DNA from: an uncultured Phycisphaerae bacterium
GTDB lineage: Bacteria; Planctomycetota; Phycisphaerae; Sedimentisphaerales; Anaerohalosphaeraceae
NCBI GenBank assembly: GCA_937995495.1
Contig: CALKKA010000048.1
Coordinates: 1-5,810, forward strand
DNA length: 5,810 nt
Reading direction: 5' to 3'
A program made the position numbers and the translations under genes. The notes beneath the pieces were generated by a model. The model had not been told where the DNA came from, made no database searches, and saw nothing but the letters and a program-made list of their open reading frames with translations. Below, in pieces: positions 1 through 5,119 of this stretch (its first letter is position 1; each line of letters begins with the position of its first letter).

Positions 1-1
1 A

Positions 2-55
2 AAAGTGGATGAAACAGTTGCCAAACTCCTTGCTGATTTTCCCCCGATGCAATAG
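2..55 (+). CDS. Probable C-terminal end of a rightward gene, cut by the window edge
   Basis: Reading from base 2 gives 17 codons (KVDETVAKLLADFPPMQ) followed by TAG at 53-55. The residue mix looks like a genuine soluble protein end, and the arrangement would be convergent with the leftward gene that stops at 76, leaving a 20-bp gap. Only 17 codons are visible, so no family can be named. An open frame of this length can easily arise by chance, and bases 1-75 could simply be intergenic. No terminator hairpin is seen between the two stops. Confidence 0.35.
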   Translation, partial: KVDETVAKLLADFPPMQ

Positions 56-75
56 ATCGCTTCCGCCTTGATCTT

Positions 76-825
76 CTATTCGTCCACGGTCCAACGGAGG
101 ATGGGGATGTCTTCAGCTTTGACGAATTCGACATGGCCGTCCGCGAAGGCGATGTTGGCGCCGGGTTTGCCGTGTCGGTCGGTGACGACATCATCGGCCC
201 CGCCGACCTGGTTCCAACCGGGAGCGCTTTCAAACAGCAACACCAAATCGCCCGGTAACTCACCCGCATCCGCCGGGATGTTCTCATTCATCGCATAACT
301 GCATGGGCCGGTTTTGTCCATGGGGCATAAATATACACAACTGTCATCTTCTCCGAAACAAGATTTTAATGAATCGCACCAATTCATTTTTTGGTAATTA
401 ATGTCATTTCTTTTGAAAGTCTCTAAAAAGCATTCGCTCAAATAATCCAATCCACCACGGCACAAGTATCCTCTGGGCAAAGTCCTGCATCTAAAATTCA
501 TAAATAAAGCGCCAAATATAAATATACTCCCTGCCATGGAAATAATTACGTACACATAAGGCTTTTTCGTACTTACCTTCTTAATAATCAAGCGGAACAA
601 GGAGACTGAACTTCCAATAAAAATTACAAATGAAAGTGCATAAAAGATAAAGAGTAATGTTGAAACCAAAGTTCTAAACAAAGGAAAATTGTCAAAAATG
701 TTGTTGTGCTCAAATATTTGAGTAAGAGCGTTAATAATCCATGCTATGATATAAGCAATTCCAATCAGAAGAAGAACAAGCCATGCCCATGTAAGAGGAT
801 TAATAAATTTCTTCTTTTCTTCCAT
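76..825 (-). CDS. Three-TM membrane protein with a C-terminal H-X-DG (DUF1559-like) tail
   Basis: This is a 249-residue protein. After a charged start (MEEKKK) there are three hydrophobic stretches, at about residues 11-34, 52-78 and 90-110, separated by basic segments (IIKK, STKK). A Cys-rich region follows (C113, C122, C132, C150, C156, C163, C167, C175). The tail reads CPMD ... SYAMN (176-180), LVLLFES (194-200), GWNQVGG (203-209), then H218 and ADGHVEFV (228-235). That tail is the H-X9-DG signature found at the ends of DUF1559/prepilin-like and related envelope proteins of planctomycetes and lentisphaerae; here ten residues, not nine, separate H from DG. There is no prepilin cleavage motif, so it is unlikely to be a pilin itself. 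The Cys-rich part and tail probably lie outside the membrane, but function is unknown. The ATG at 823-825 has only a weak ribosome site. The tail is GC-rich and the first two thirds AT-rich, which suggests a mosaic gene. Being a real gene is well supported; its role is not. Confidence 0.8.
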   Translation of the reverse strand: MEEKKKFINPLTWAWLVLLLIGIAYIIAWIINALTQIFEHNNIFDNFPLFRTLVSTLLFIFYALSFVIFIGSSVSLFRLIIKKVSTKKPYVYVIISMAGSIFIFGALFMNFRCRTLPRGYLCRGGLDYLSECFLETFKRNDINYQKMNWCDSLKSCFGEDDSCVYLCPMDKTGPCSYAMNENIPADAGELPGDLVLLFESAPGWNQVGGADDVVTDRHGKPGANIAFADGHVEFVKAEDIPILRWTVDE

Positions 826-840
826 CTTTTGCCCATTTTA

Positions 841-860
841 CAATTGTAGATTGTATAATG
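841..860 (+). repeat. Left copy of a perfect 20-bp inverted repeat
   Basis: The sequence CAATTGTAGA TTGTATAATG is the exact reverse complement of 1685-1704. The match stops at both edges: bases 840 and 861 already differ from their counterparts. It lies 10 bp beyond the stop codon of the nucleotidyltransferase gene. It contains a TATAAT pointing rightward into the unit (854-859), but no convincing -35 lies 16-18 bp upstream, so promoter activity here is doubtful. On the other strand it forms part of the leader of the membrane-protein gene at 76-825. Confidence 0.85.
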
Positions 861-870
861 TTCTCTGGGT

Positions 871-1431
871 TTAGAGACCCGCTTCTTCGAGAAGATTATT
901 CAGAGCGTCATCAATTCCTAATTCAATCGCCCATTTCTTTATGTAGTCAAAATCCAACGAGTCTTTTTGGGTTATCAAAACACCCAGGGCGTCTTTATAT
1001 TGCGTTTCTGACTGGCGGCCTTTGCTCCATTCGAGTTTGCTCAAAATGGAATCTTCCGGCGAGAGGACGTAAACATCAATTCCCAGAAAACTTGTTTTAG
1101 CTCGTCTTGAAAATTCCTGTTGACTGTAGAGCCGGTCTTTGCGAATAATCAAATCCGCTTTATGACCGAGTTGAATATCGATCACATTGAACATTGAACG
1201 ATTTTTAATCGCCTGTTGGGCCGCATCTTTGCTGACATAGAAATCTGCTCCTAATGATTCAATGAAAGCAGCTATTTGTTGTGCTGTTGGGTCAATGACA
1301 ATGTCTGTATCATTGGTTGCACGCGGCAGGCCGTGAAAACTGCTGCCGATAGAGCCGGAGATCATATAGGGAATATTTGCATGTCCAAGCGCCTTGATGA
1401 TTCGCTCAAGAAATGCGTTTTGGTCGGTCAT
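871..1431 (-). CDS. Predicted nucleotidyltransferase (MNT/AbiEii-like fold)
   Basis: This 186-residue protein has the Pol-beta-type nucleotidyltransferase core. The motif GSIGSSFHG (26-34) is followed by DTD (D41, D43), the first two metal-binding acidic residues, and D93 in KADLII is a good candidate for the third. A C-terminal helical part runs from SPEDSILSKLEW (124-135) through QYKDALGVL (144-152), a pattern seen in a widespread family of small stand-alone predicted nucleotidyltransferases related to AbiEii-type toxins. Such enzymes transfer a nucleotide from NTP to a tRNA, protein or small molecule; the substrate here cannot be told. Its ATG overlaps the stop of the upstream small gene by ATGA (1428-1431), so translation is probably coupled. 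The active-site residues look intact, so activity is likely. A role in toxin-antitoxin or defence is a guess from family resemblance. Confidence 0.82.
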   Translation of the reverse strand: MTDQNAFLERIIKALGHANIPYMISGSIGSSFHGLPRATNDTDIVIDPTAQQIAAFIESLGADFYVSKDAAQQAIKNRSMFNVIDIQLGHKADLIIRKDRLYSQQEFSRRAKTSFLGIDVYVLSPEDSILSKLEWSKGRQSETQYKDALGVLITQKDSLDFDYIKKWAIELGIDDALNNLLEEAGL

Positions 1432-1679
1432 GCTGAAATCTCGCTATTCGGAAAAATCTGCTCAAACAGTTCCGGCTCAAGAATCAGGTGCAAGTAGGCC
1501 TGTGTGACCTGCTGTTCCGAATAGTCGGGATGGCGATGGCGGATGCCTGCTTTTGTGATATGCCGAAGATTGTCACAAAGCTGAAATGTTAGTGCGGCAC
1601 GACCGGATAACCCCATCCTATGCAGGGTTTCGATCTGCATTAGCTCGGCTGCTTGCGATGTATCCGCACTTCGTACCAT
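1428..1679 (-). CDS. Small conserved partner protein of the nucleotidyltransferase
   Basis: This 83-residue protein resembles, from memory, a family of short proteins (about 75-90 residues) usually encoded just upstream of a small predicted nucleotidyltransferase. Shared features are an N-terminal 'DTS..A...QIE.L' segment (residues 6-19 here), a middle 'GRAAL.FQL..NLR..TKAGIR' helix (26-47), the RHRHP turn (47-51), and a C-terminal 'EQQV...YL.LILEPEL' helix (56-71). It looks all-helical, with no membrane segment and no recognisable DNA-binding domain. It overlaps the enzyme gene by four bases, and the unit points to a two-protein module in which this is the partner, regulator or antitoxin (inferred). 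The ATG at 1677-1679 was chosen because the family similarity begins there. An in-frame TTG at 1713-1715 would add 12 residues but lies within the promoter. No Shine-Dalgarno is present, so the mRNA may be leaderless. Confidence 0.7.
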   Translation of the reverse strand: MVRSADTSQAAELMQIETLHRMGLSGRAALTFQLCDNLRHITKAGIRHRHPDYSEQQVTQAYLHLILEPELFEQIFPNSEISA

Positions 1680-1684
1680 GCCGG

Positions 1685-1704
1685 CATTATACAATCTACA
1701 ATTG
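1685..1704 (-). repeat. Right copy of the 20-bp inverted repeat
   Basis: This is the exact reverse complement of 841-860. It starts 5 bp upstream of the ATG of the small partner gene, and its inner end supplies the TATAAT of that gene's likely promoter. The 20-base identity over a spacing of about 0.8 kb is far beyond what chance would give in a window of this size. Confidence 0.85.
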
Positions 1705-1715
1705 ACAATATCCAA
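1686..1715 (-). promoter_or_regulatory. Candidate promoter of the two-gene nucleotidyltransferase unit
   Basis: On the minus strand TTGGAT (1715-1710) is followed, after 18 bp, by a perfect TATAAT (1691-1686). Only six bases separate the -10 box from the ATG at 1679, so the predicted transcript would start at or within a base or two of the start codon. That would give a leaderless mRNA, consistent with the absence of a Shine-Dalgarno. The region is AT-rich and repeat-derived, so a chance TATAAT cannot be excluded. Confidence 0.5.
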
Positions 1716-1718
1716 TTA
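1691..1718. repeat. Four imperfect 7-bp tandem units (ACAATNN)
   Basis: Successive heptamers read ACAATCT, ACAATTG, ACAATAT, CCAATTA. The array starts inside the right inverted repeat and continues beyond it. The left repeat contains only the first two units. The pattern resembles short heptanucleotide repeats described in intergenic regions of some bacteria. Confidence 0.5.
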
Positions 1719-1752
1719 AAAAAGGGTGCGCCCTTTTTCGGACACACCCTTT
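1718..1752 (-). terminator. Rho-independent terminator after ppdK (possibly bidirectional)
   Basis: On the minus strand AAAGGGTGTG (1752-1743) pairs with CGCACCCTTT (1730-1721), with one G-U, around a 12-base loop, and the T run continues to 1718, giving six Ts in all. A competing shorter hairpin (1719-1726 with 1731-1738) has an 8-bp stem and TGCG loop. It lies about 130 bases after the ppdK stop codon and just before the promoter of the nucleotidyltransferase unit, so it should insulate the two. The A-tract on the other side could allow function in both directions. Confidence 0.75.
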
Positions 1753-1831
1753 GGTGTTGCATTTGGTTGAACAAACCCCATATCCGTCCAATGGACAAAC
1801 ATGTGTGATACGCGGTTATGTAGCTTATCAA

Positions 1832-1845
1832 AAGTCTTTCGACTT
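1832..1845 (-). other. Short hairpin with GAAA tetraloop in the ppdK 3' region
   Basis: On the minus strand AAGTC, a GAAA loop and GACTT are followed by two further Ts. This 5-bp stem capped by a stable GNRA-type loop lies about 35 bases after the ppdK stop. It may help fold the 3' untranslated region; it is too weak to call a terminator alone. Confidence 0.3.
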
Positions 1846-1863
1846 CATCACGCGATCATTTAT

Positions 1864-1878
1864 TACCCTATAAGGGTA
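1864..1878. other. Small hairpin/palindrome abutting the ppdK stop codon
   Basis: TACCCT (1864-1869) and AGGGTA (1873-1878) form a 6-bp stem with a 3-base loop directly after the TAA of ppdK. No T run follows, so it is not a classic terminator. It may act as an mRNA 3'-end stabiliser or be a protein-binding palindrome. A near-identical palindrome occurs upstream of ppdK at 4851-4864. Confidence 0.4.
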
Positions 1879-4629
1879 TTACTTGTTCGTGATGGCGGCC
1901 TGTGCGGCGGCCAGTCGTGCGATCGGCACGCGGAACGGAGAGCAGCTGACATAGTTCATGCCGACTCTGTGGCAGAACTCGATGCTGCTCGGTTCGCCGC
2001 CATGCTCGCCGCAGATACCGACTTTCAGCTTCGGATTGGTGGTCCGACCCAGTGCGATACCCACCTCAACGAGCTTGCCAACACCATTCTGGTCCAGTGC
2101 CTGGAACGGGTCAACTGCATAGATACCCTGTTTGACGTATTCGCCGAGGAACTTGCCGGCATCGTCACGGCTAAAGCCCATGGCCATCTGCGTCAGGTCG
2201 TTGGTGCCGAAGCTGAAGAATTCTGCTTCGGTTGCCACTTCATCAGCGGTCAGCGCCGCACGCGGGATCTCGATCATCGTACCAACCATATAAGGCATCT
2301 TGGATTTCTTTTCCTTGAAGACCTTTTCGATTTCGTCGATGACATCGGCCTTAACAATCGCCAGTTCCTTAACAGAACCGATCAGCGGGATCATGATTTC
2401 CGGCAGAACCTTCTTGCCGGTCTTCTTGACCTTCAGAGCCGCTTCAATGATGGCACGTGCCTGCATGCGGTAGATGGCCGGATAGGTTACTGCCAAACGG
2501 CAACCACGGTGACCGAGCATCGGGTTGAACTCGTGCAGTGCTTCGACCTGTTCCTGGACCTGCTTGGGAGTAATCTTCAGGCGTTTGGCCATTTCTTTCT
2601 GGTTGGATGCTTCCTGCGGCAGGAACTCATGCAGCGGGGGATCCAACAGGCGAACGGTGACCGGCAGGCCGGCCATGGCTTTGAAGATACCCACGAAGTC
2701 TTTACGCTGATACGGCAGCAGTTTCTTCAGTGCGCCTTCGAACTGCTTCTTCGCAGGACCGTATTGTTTCTTCAGTGCGGCGGCTTCCTTTTTGTCTTCT
2801 GTATCAGCCAGACCCGTCAGCAGGGCTGCATAGTCATCGGCCGCGAGGATCATCTCACGGACAGGCCAGATGCGTTCGCCTTCGAAGAACATGTGTTCGG
2901 TACGTGTCAGGCCGATGCCTTCAGCGCCGAAGTCACGGGCACGCTTGCTGTCGCCCGGGGTGTCAGCATTGGTACGGATACCGAGGGTGCGGATCTTGTC
3001 GCACATCTTCAGGAACTGGCCGAACGAACCGGACAGTTTCGGCTCAACGGTCGAAACCTTCCCAAGAATAACCTGGCCTTCCGTGCCTTCGAGGCTGATG
3101 AAGTCGCCTTGCTTAACCGTGGTCCTACCAACGGTGAAGCATTTCTTTTTATAGTTGATCACAACATCGCCAGCACCGGCAACACAGCACTTGCCCATAC
3201 CGCGGGCAACAACGGCTGCGTGAGAGGTCATGCCGCCGCGCTGGGTCAGGATACCGATGGCTGCATCCATACCGCCGATGTCTTCGGGGCTGGTTTCGAT
3301 ACGAACCAGGATAACGGTCTTGCCTGCTTTGGCCCATTGCTCAGCCACATCGGCATCAAAGACAACCTGACCTACTGCCGCACCCGGAGAAGCGGGAAGA
3401 CCGGTGGCGATGACATTGCGAGCTGCTTTGGGGTCAAAATGCGGGTGCAGTAAACGGTCCATTTGTTCCGGTGTCACACGCATGACGGCTTCTTCGGGCT
3501 TGATCATTCGTTCTTTGACCATGTCAACGGCGTTAGTGATCGCTGCTTCTGCGGTACGTTTGCCGTTACGGGTCTGCAGGATGTACAGGACTTTTTCCTG
3601 AATGGTGAATTCCATGTCTTGCATATCTTTGTAATGCTTTTCGAGCTTGGTCATCAGGCCGGTCAGCTCTTTGTAGGCCTTGGGCATGTCCTTTTTCAGA
3701 TGCTTGAGGTCTTGCGGGGTGCGGATACCGGCCACGACATCTTCACCCTGTGCGTTGATGAGGTACTCGCCGTAGAATTCTTTCTTACCGGTACTGGGAT
3801 TACGGGTGAAGCAAACGCCTGTACCGCAGTCGTCGCCCATGTTGCCGAAGACCATCGCCTGGACATTGACCGCCGTACCCAGCAGGCCGGTGATGTTTTC
3901 CATCTGGCGGTAGCGGATCGCCCGGGGGGCGTCCCAGCTGCCGAAGACCGCGTTGATCGAGTGTGCCAGCTGATCCATGGGATCCTGCGGGAACATTTCG
4001 CCAACATCCTTCTTGTAGATCTTCTTGTAGTCTTCAACAACAGCCTTCAGCTGGTCAGCAGACAGTTCGTTGTCATTCTCAACCCCGGCTTTGACCTTGG
4101 CCTTGTGGATGGCTGCTTCAAAATGCTCATGGTGACAACCCATAACCACATCACCGAACATATCGATGAAACGACGATAGATGTCATAAGCGAAACGAGC
4201 GTTGCCGGTCTTTTCGATAATACCAGCGACGACGTCGTCATTGAGACCGAGGTTCAGCACGGTGTCCATCATGCCCGGCATCGAAACGGCCGCACCGGAA
4301 CGAACCGATACCAGCAGGGGCTTCTTCGGATCGCCGAACTTGGCCTTCATCGCGCGTTCGAGCTTGGCAACATTCTTGGCGACTTCTTCTTTCAGACCCT
4401 TGGGCCATTTTTTGCCAAGAGCGTTATAGTCGTGACAGGTCTGTGTTGAGATGGTGAATCCCGGCGGAACCGGAACCCCTAAACTGGTCATTTCCGCAAG
4501 GTTGGCGCCCTTGCCGCCCAGCAGTTCTTTCATCTTGGCATTGGCTTCGGCCTTGCCGTTTCCGAAGAAATACACGCGTTTGGCGGTTTTCTTCGTTGCT
4601 ACTTTTTTAGCAGCTTTCTTCTTTGCCAT
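1879..4629 (-). CDS. ppdK: Pyruvate,phosphate dikinase
   Basis: PPDK interconverts pyruvate + ATP + phosphate and PEP + AMP + pyrophosphate in the cytoplasm, at the glycolysis/gluconeogenesis junction. The 916-residue product shows the full domain order. An N-terminal nucleotide-binding part has VYFFGNGKAE (19-28), GGKGANLAEM (38-47), VPPGFTI (54-60), SVRSGAAVSMPGMMDTVLNLG (108-128) and GSWDAPRAIRYR (230-241). The swivelling phosphohistidine domain has GGMTSHAAVVAR (465-476), with H470 as the phosphate carrier and T468 at the position phosphorylated in regulated PPDKs. The PEP/pyruvate barrel has RTEHMFF (576-582), LDPPLHEF (662-669), HRGCRLAVTYP (707-717), GTMIEIPRAAL (783-793), FGTNDLTQM (807-815) and GICGEHGG (871-878), with catalytic C873. 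The ATG at 4627-4629 has AGGAG seven bases upstream; an earlier in-frame ATG (4743) lies in the leader and is rejected. Odd features are a Lys/Ala-rich leader (2-18) and about 28 extra residues near 597-630. It is apparently monocistronic. Confidence 0.97.
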   Translation of the reverse strand: MAKKKAAKKVATKKTAKRVYFFGNGKAEANAKMKELLGGKGANLAEMTSLGVPVPPGFTISTQTCHDYNALGKKWPKGLKEEVAKNVAKLERAMKAKFGDPKKPLLVSVRSGAAVSMPGMMDTVLNLGLNDDVVAGIIEKTGNARFAYDIYRRFIDMFGDVVMGCHHEHFEAAIHKAKVKAGVENDNELSADQLKAVVEDYKKIYKKDVGEMFPQDPMDQLAHSINAVFGSWDAPRAIRYRQMENITGLLGTAVNVQAMVFGNMGDDCGTGVCFTRNPSTGKKEFYGEYLINAQGEDVVAGIRTPQDLKHLKKDMPKAYKELTGLMTKLEKHYKDMQDMEFTIQEKVLYILQTRNGKRTAEAAITNAVDMVKERMIKPEEAVMRVTPEQMDRLLHPHFDPKAARNVIATGLPASPGAAVGQVVFDADVAEQWAKAGKTVILVRIETSPEDIGGMDAAIGILTQRGGMTSHAAVVARGMGKCCVAGAGDVVINYKKKCFTVGRTTVKQGDFISLEGTEGQVILGKVSTVEPKLSGSFGQFLKMCDKIRTLGIRTNADTPGDSKRARDFGAEGIGLTRTEHMFFEGERIWPVREMILAADDYAALLTGLADTEDKKEAAALKKQYGPAKKQFEGALKKLLPYQRKDFVGIFKAMAGLPVTVRLLDPPLHEFLPQEASNQKEMAKRLKITPKQVQEQVEALHEFNPMLGHRGCRLAVTYPAIYRMQARAIIEAALKVKKTGKKVLPEIMIPLIGSVKELAIVKADVIDEIEKVFKEKKSKMPYMVGTMIEIPRAALTADEVATEAEFFSFGTNDLTQMAMGFSRDDAGKFLGEYVKQGIYAVDPFQALDQNGVGKLVEVGIALGRTTNPKLKVGICGEHGGEPSSIEFCHRVGMNYVSCSPFRVPIARLAAAQAAITNK

Positions 4630-4636
4630 TTTGTAA

Positions 4637-4641
4637 CTCCT
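4637..4641 (-). promoter_or_regulatory. Ribosome binding site of ppdK
   Basis: AGGAG on the minus strand lies seven bases before the ATG at 4629. It settles the start: the longer open frame beginning at 4743 has no such site and would need to start upstream of it. Confidence 0.8.
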
Positions 4642-4690
4642 ATTGCAATTAACGGTTAAGATTTCGCTTTGAAAAGTCCTATTCAGGCCT

Positions 4691-4708
4691 CGATTCTCCG
4701 TAGAATCG
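4691..4708 (-). other. Hairpin in the ppdK 5' leader
   Basis: CGATTCT (4691-4697) and AGAATCG (4702-4708) form a perfect 7-bp stem with a 4-base loop, about 60-80 bases upstream of the ppdK start. It lies inside the predicted leader of about 120 nt. It could stabilise the mRNA or take part in leader control. There is no T run, so it is not an attenuator terminator. Confidence 0.45.
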
Positions 4709-4755
4709 GGCCTTGTGTGCGCGGTGATTTTCCGCACTCTCACAAAAGGGTTTGG

Positions 4756-4784
4756 AATATAGCCCTAAACCTGCCTGCTGTCAA
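4756..4784 (-). promoter_or_regulatory. Sigma-70-type promoter of ppdK
   Basis: On the minus strand a perfect TTGACA (4784-4779) and TATATT (4761-4756) are separated by exactly 17 bp. Transcription would start near 4749-4750, giving a leader of about 120 nt before the ATG at 4629. The near-consensus boxes suggest a strongly expressed gene. Confidence 0.75.
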
Positions 4785-5033
4785 CAATGAAACTCGATTG
4801 CAGGGTGTTTTATTCGTTTTATTATGACGGCCCTTGAGGGGGGACTTTAGACCCTTTATAGGGTGATGATGCTGAGCCTGGTATTTGTCTCTTAAAGCCC
4901 TCTCTCATTGCGATTTTGAGCCGAGATCTTCGGCCATGGTCTTTGGCAGGGCGATGGGGTCCCCAAAGACGACAATTTTCTGCCACTATCTATAAAGTTT
5001 TTTTAAAGGCCGATAAAAATTTAAAATTTCCCA
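4785..5033. other. Non-coding stretch between the divergent promoters, with several hairpins
   Basis: No convincing gene is seen here. Visible structures are a palindrome ACCCT-TTAT-AGGGT (4851-4864), a hairpin GCCGA/TCGGC (4920-4934), an 8-bp stem GTCTTTGG (4939-4946) with CCAAAGAC (4963-4970) around a 16-base loop, and an A/T-rich tract (about 4990-5030) that may act as an UP element for the nrdR promoter. A rightward open frame from 4916 runs through here into nrdR but has no ribosome site and is not part of the NrdR family protein. A small RNA or a decayed sequence is possible but unsupported. Confidence 0.4.
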
Positions 5034-5062
5034 TTGACACACTATATATTGAAGCTAATATT
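5034..5062 (+). promoter_or_regulatory. Candidate promoter of nrdR
   Basis: A perfect TTGACA (5034-5039) is followed after 17 bp by AATATT (5057-5062, four of six consensus bases). An A/T-rich tract lies directly upstream. Transcription would start near 5069, giving a leader of about 50 nt before the GTG at 5120. The spacer holds a candidate NrdR box. Confidence 0.55.
5039..5054 (+). promoter_or_regulatory. Candidate NrdR box in the nrdR promoter
   Basis: ACACTATATATTGAAG matches the known 16-bp NrdR box palindrome (ACACTATATATAGTGT-like) at 12 of its 16 bases (the first 11 plus G13). It lies between the -35 and -10 elements, where bound NrdR would block RNA polymerase. NrdR boxes normally occur in pairs about three helical turns apart. 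A degenerate candidate partner is at 5069-5084 (start-to-start 30 bp), matching only about nine positions. Autoregulation of nrdR is inferred. Confidence 0.5.
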
Positions 5063-5107
5063 GGACGACAAGGATATGTAGTTGCTCTGAAACCTCATCA
5101 AAATAGC

Positions 5108-5112
5108 AGGGA
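5108..5112 (+). promoter_or_regulatory. Ribosome binding site of nrdR
   Basis: AGGGA lies seven bases before the GTG at 5120. It supports GTG as the start codon, which gives the expected family N-terminus (MRCPFC). Confidence 0.6.
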
Positions 5113-5119
5113 CGCCCGT

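Larger units (their letters stand above)
841..1704. other. Inverted-repeat-bounded two-gene unit (possible mobile cassette)
   Basis: Two 20-bp perfect inverted repeats define an 864-bp segment that contains only the overlapping gene pair at 871-1679. The repeats come within 10 bp of the last stop codon and 5 bp of the first start codon. That tight fit suggests a unit that moved or is maintained as a block. No transposase or integrase lies inside, and no target-site duplication is evident (left flank ATTTTA, right flank ACAATA). If mobile, it would have to be moved in trans. Alternatively, the repeats are copies of a dispersed intergenic element that happen to flank the pair. Confidence 0.35.

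Noticed and set aside
68..298. Rightward 76-codon open frame
   Set aside because: It lies opposite the conserved GC-rich H-X-DG tail of the leftward gene and looks like its shadow.
854..859. TATAAT in the left inverted repeat as a promoter for antisense RNA over the nucleotidyltransferase
   Set aside because: The -35 position (830-835, TGCCCA) is poor. The TATAAT is explained by the repeat being a copy of the right-hand one.
841..1704. A complete insertion sequence
   Set aside because: No transposase or DDE-type protein is encoded between the repeats and no target duplication flanks them.
1691..1718. CRISPR array
   Set aside because: The units are only seven bases, contiguous without spacers, and imperfect.
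1801..3453. Long rightward open frame (550 codons) opposite ppdK
   Set aside because: It is the antisense of a clearly identified PPDK, its Cys/His/Arg-rich translation resembles no protein, and no ribosome site precedes it. It reflects codon bias of the real gene.
3463..4449. Rightward open frame of 328 codons opposite the ppdK 5' half
   Set aside because: Same reason: a shadow of ppdK with a Val/His/Phe-rich translation typical of antisense frames.
4630..4743. N-terminal extension of PPDK from the in-frame ATG at 4743
   Set aside because: The 38 extra residues do not resemble the family, the region is predicted leader containing a hairpin downstream of a near-consensus promoter, and the ATG at 4629 has a good AGGAG.
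4939..4970. Terminator hairpin
   Set aside because: The 8-bp stem has a 16-base loop and is followed by GACAATTTTC, not a proper T run, and no gene ends just upstream of it.
4916..5119. Upstream extension of nrdR by 68 codons
   Set aside because: NrdR proteins begin MRCPFC; the extension covers the promoter and NrdR box, and the GTG at 5120 has its own ribosome site.
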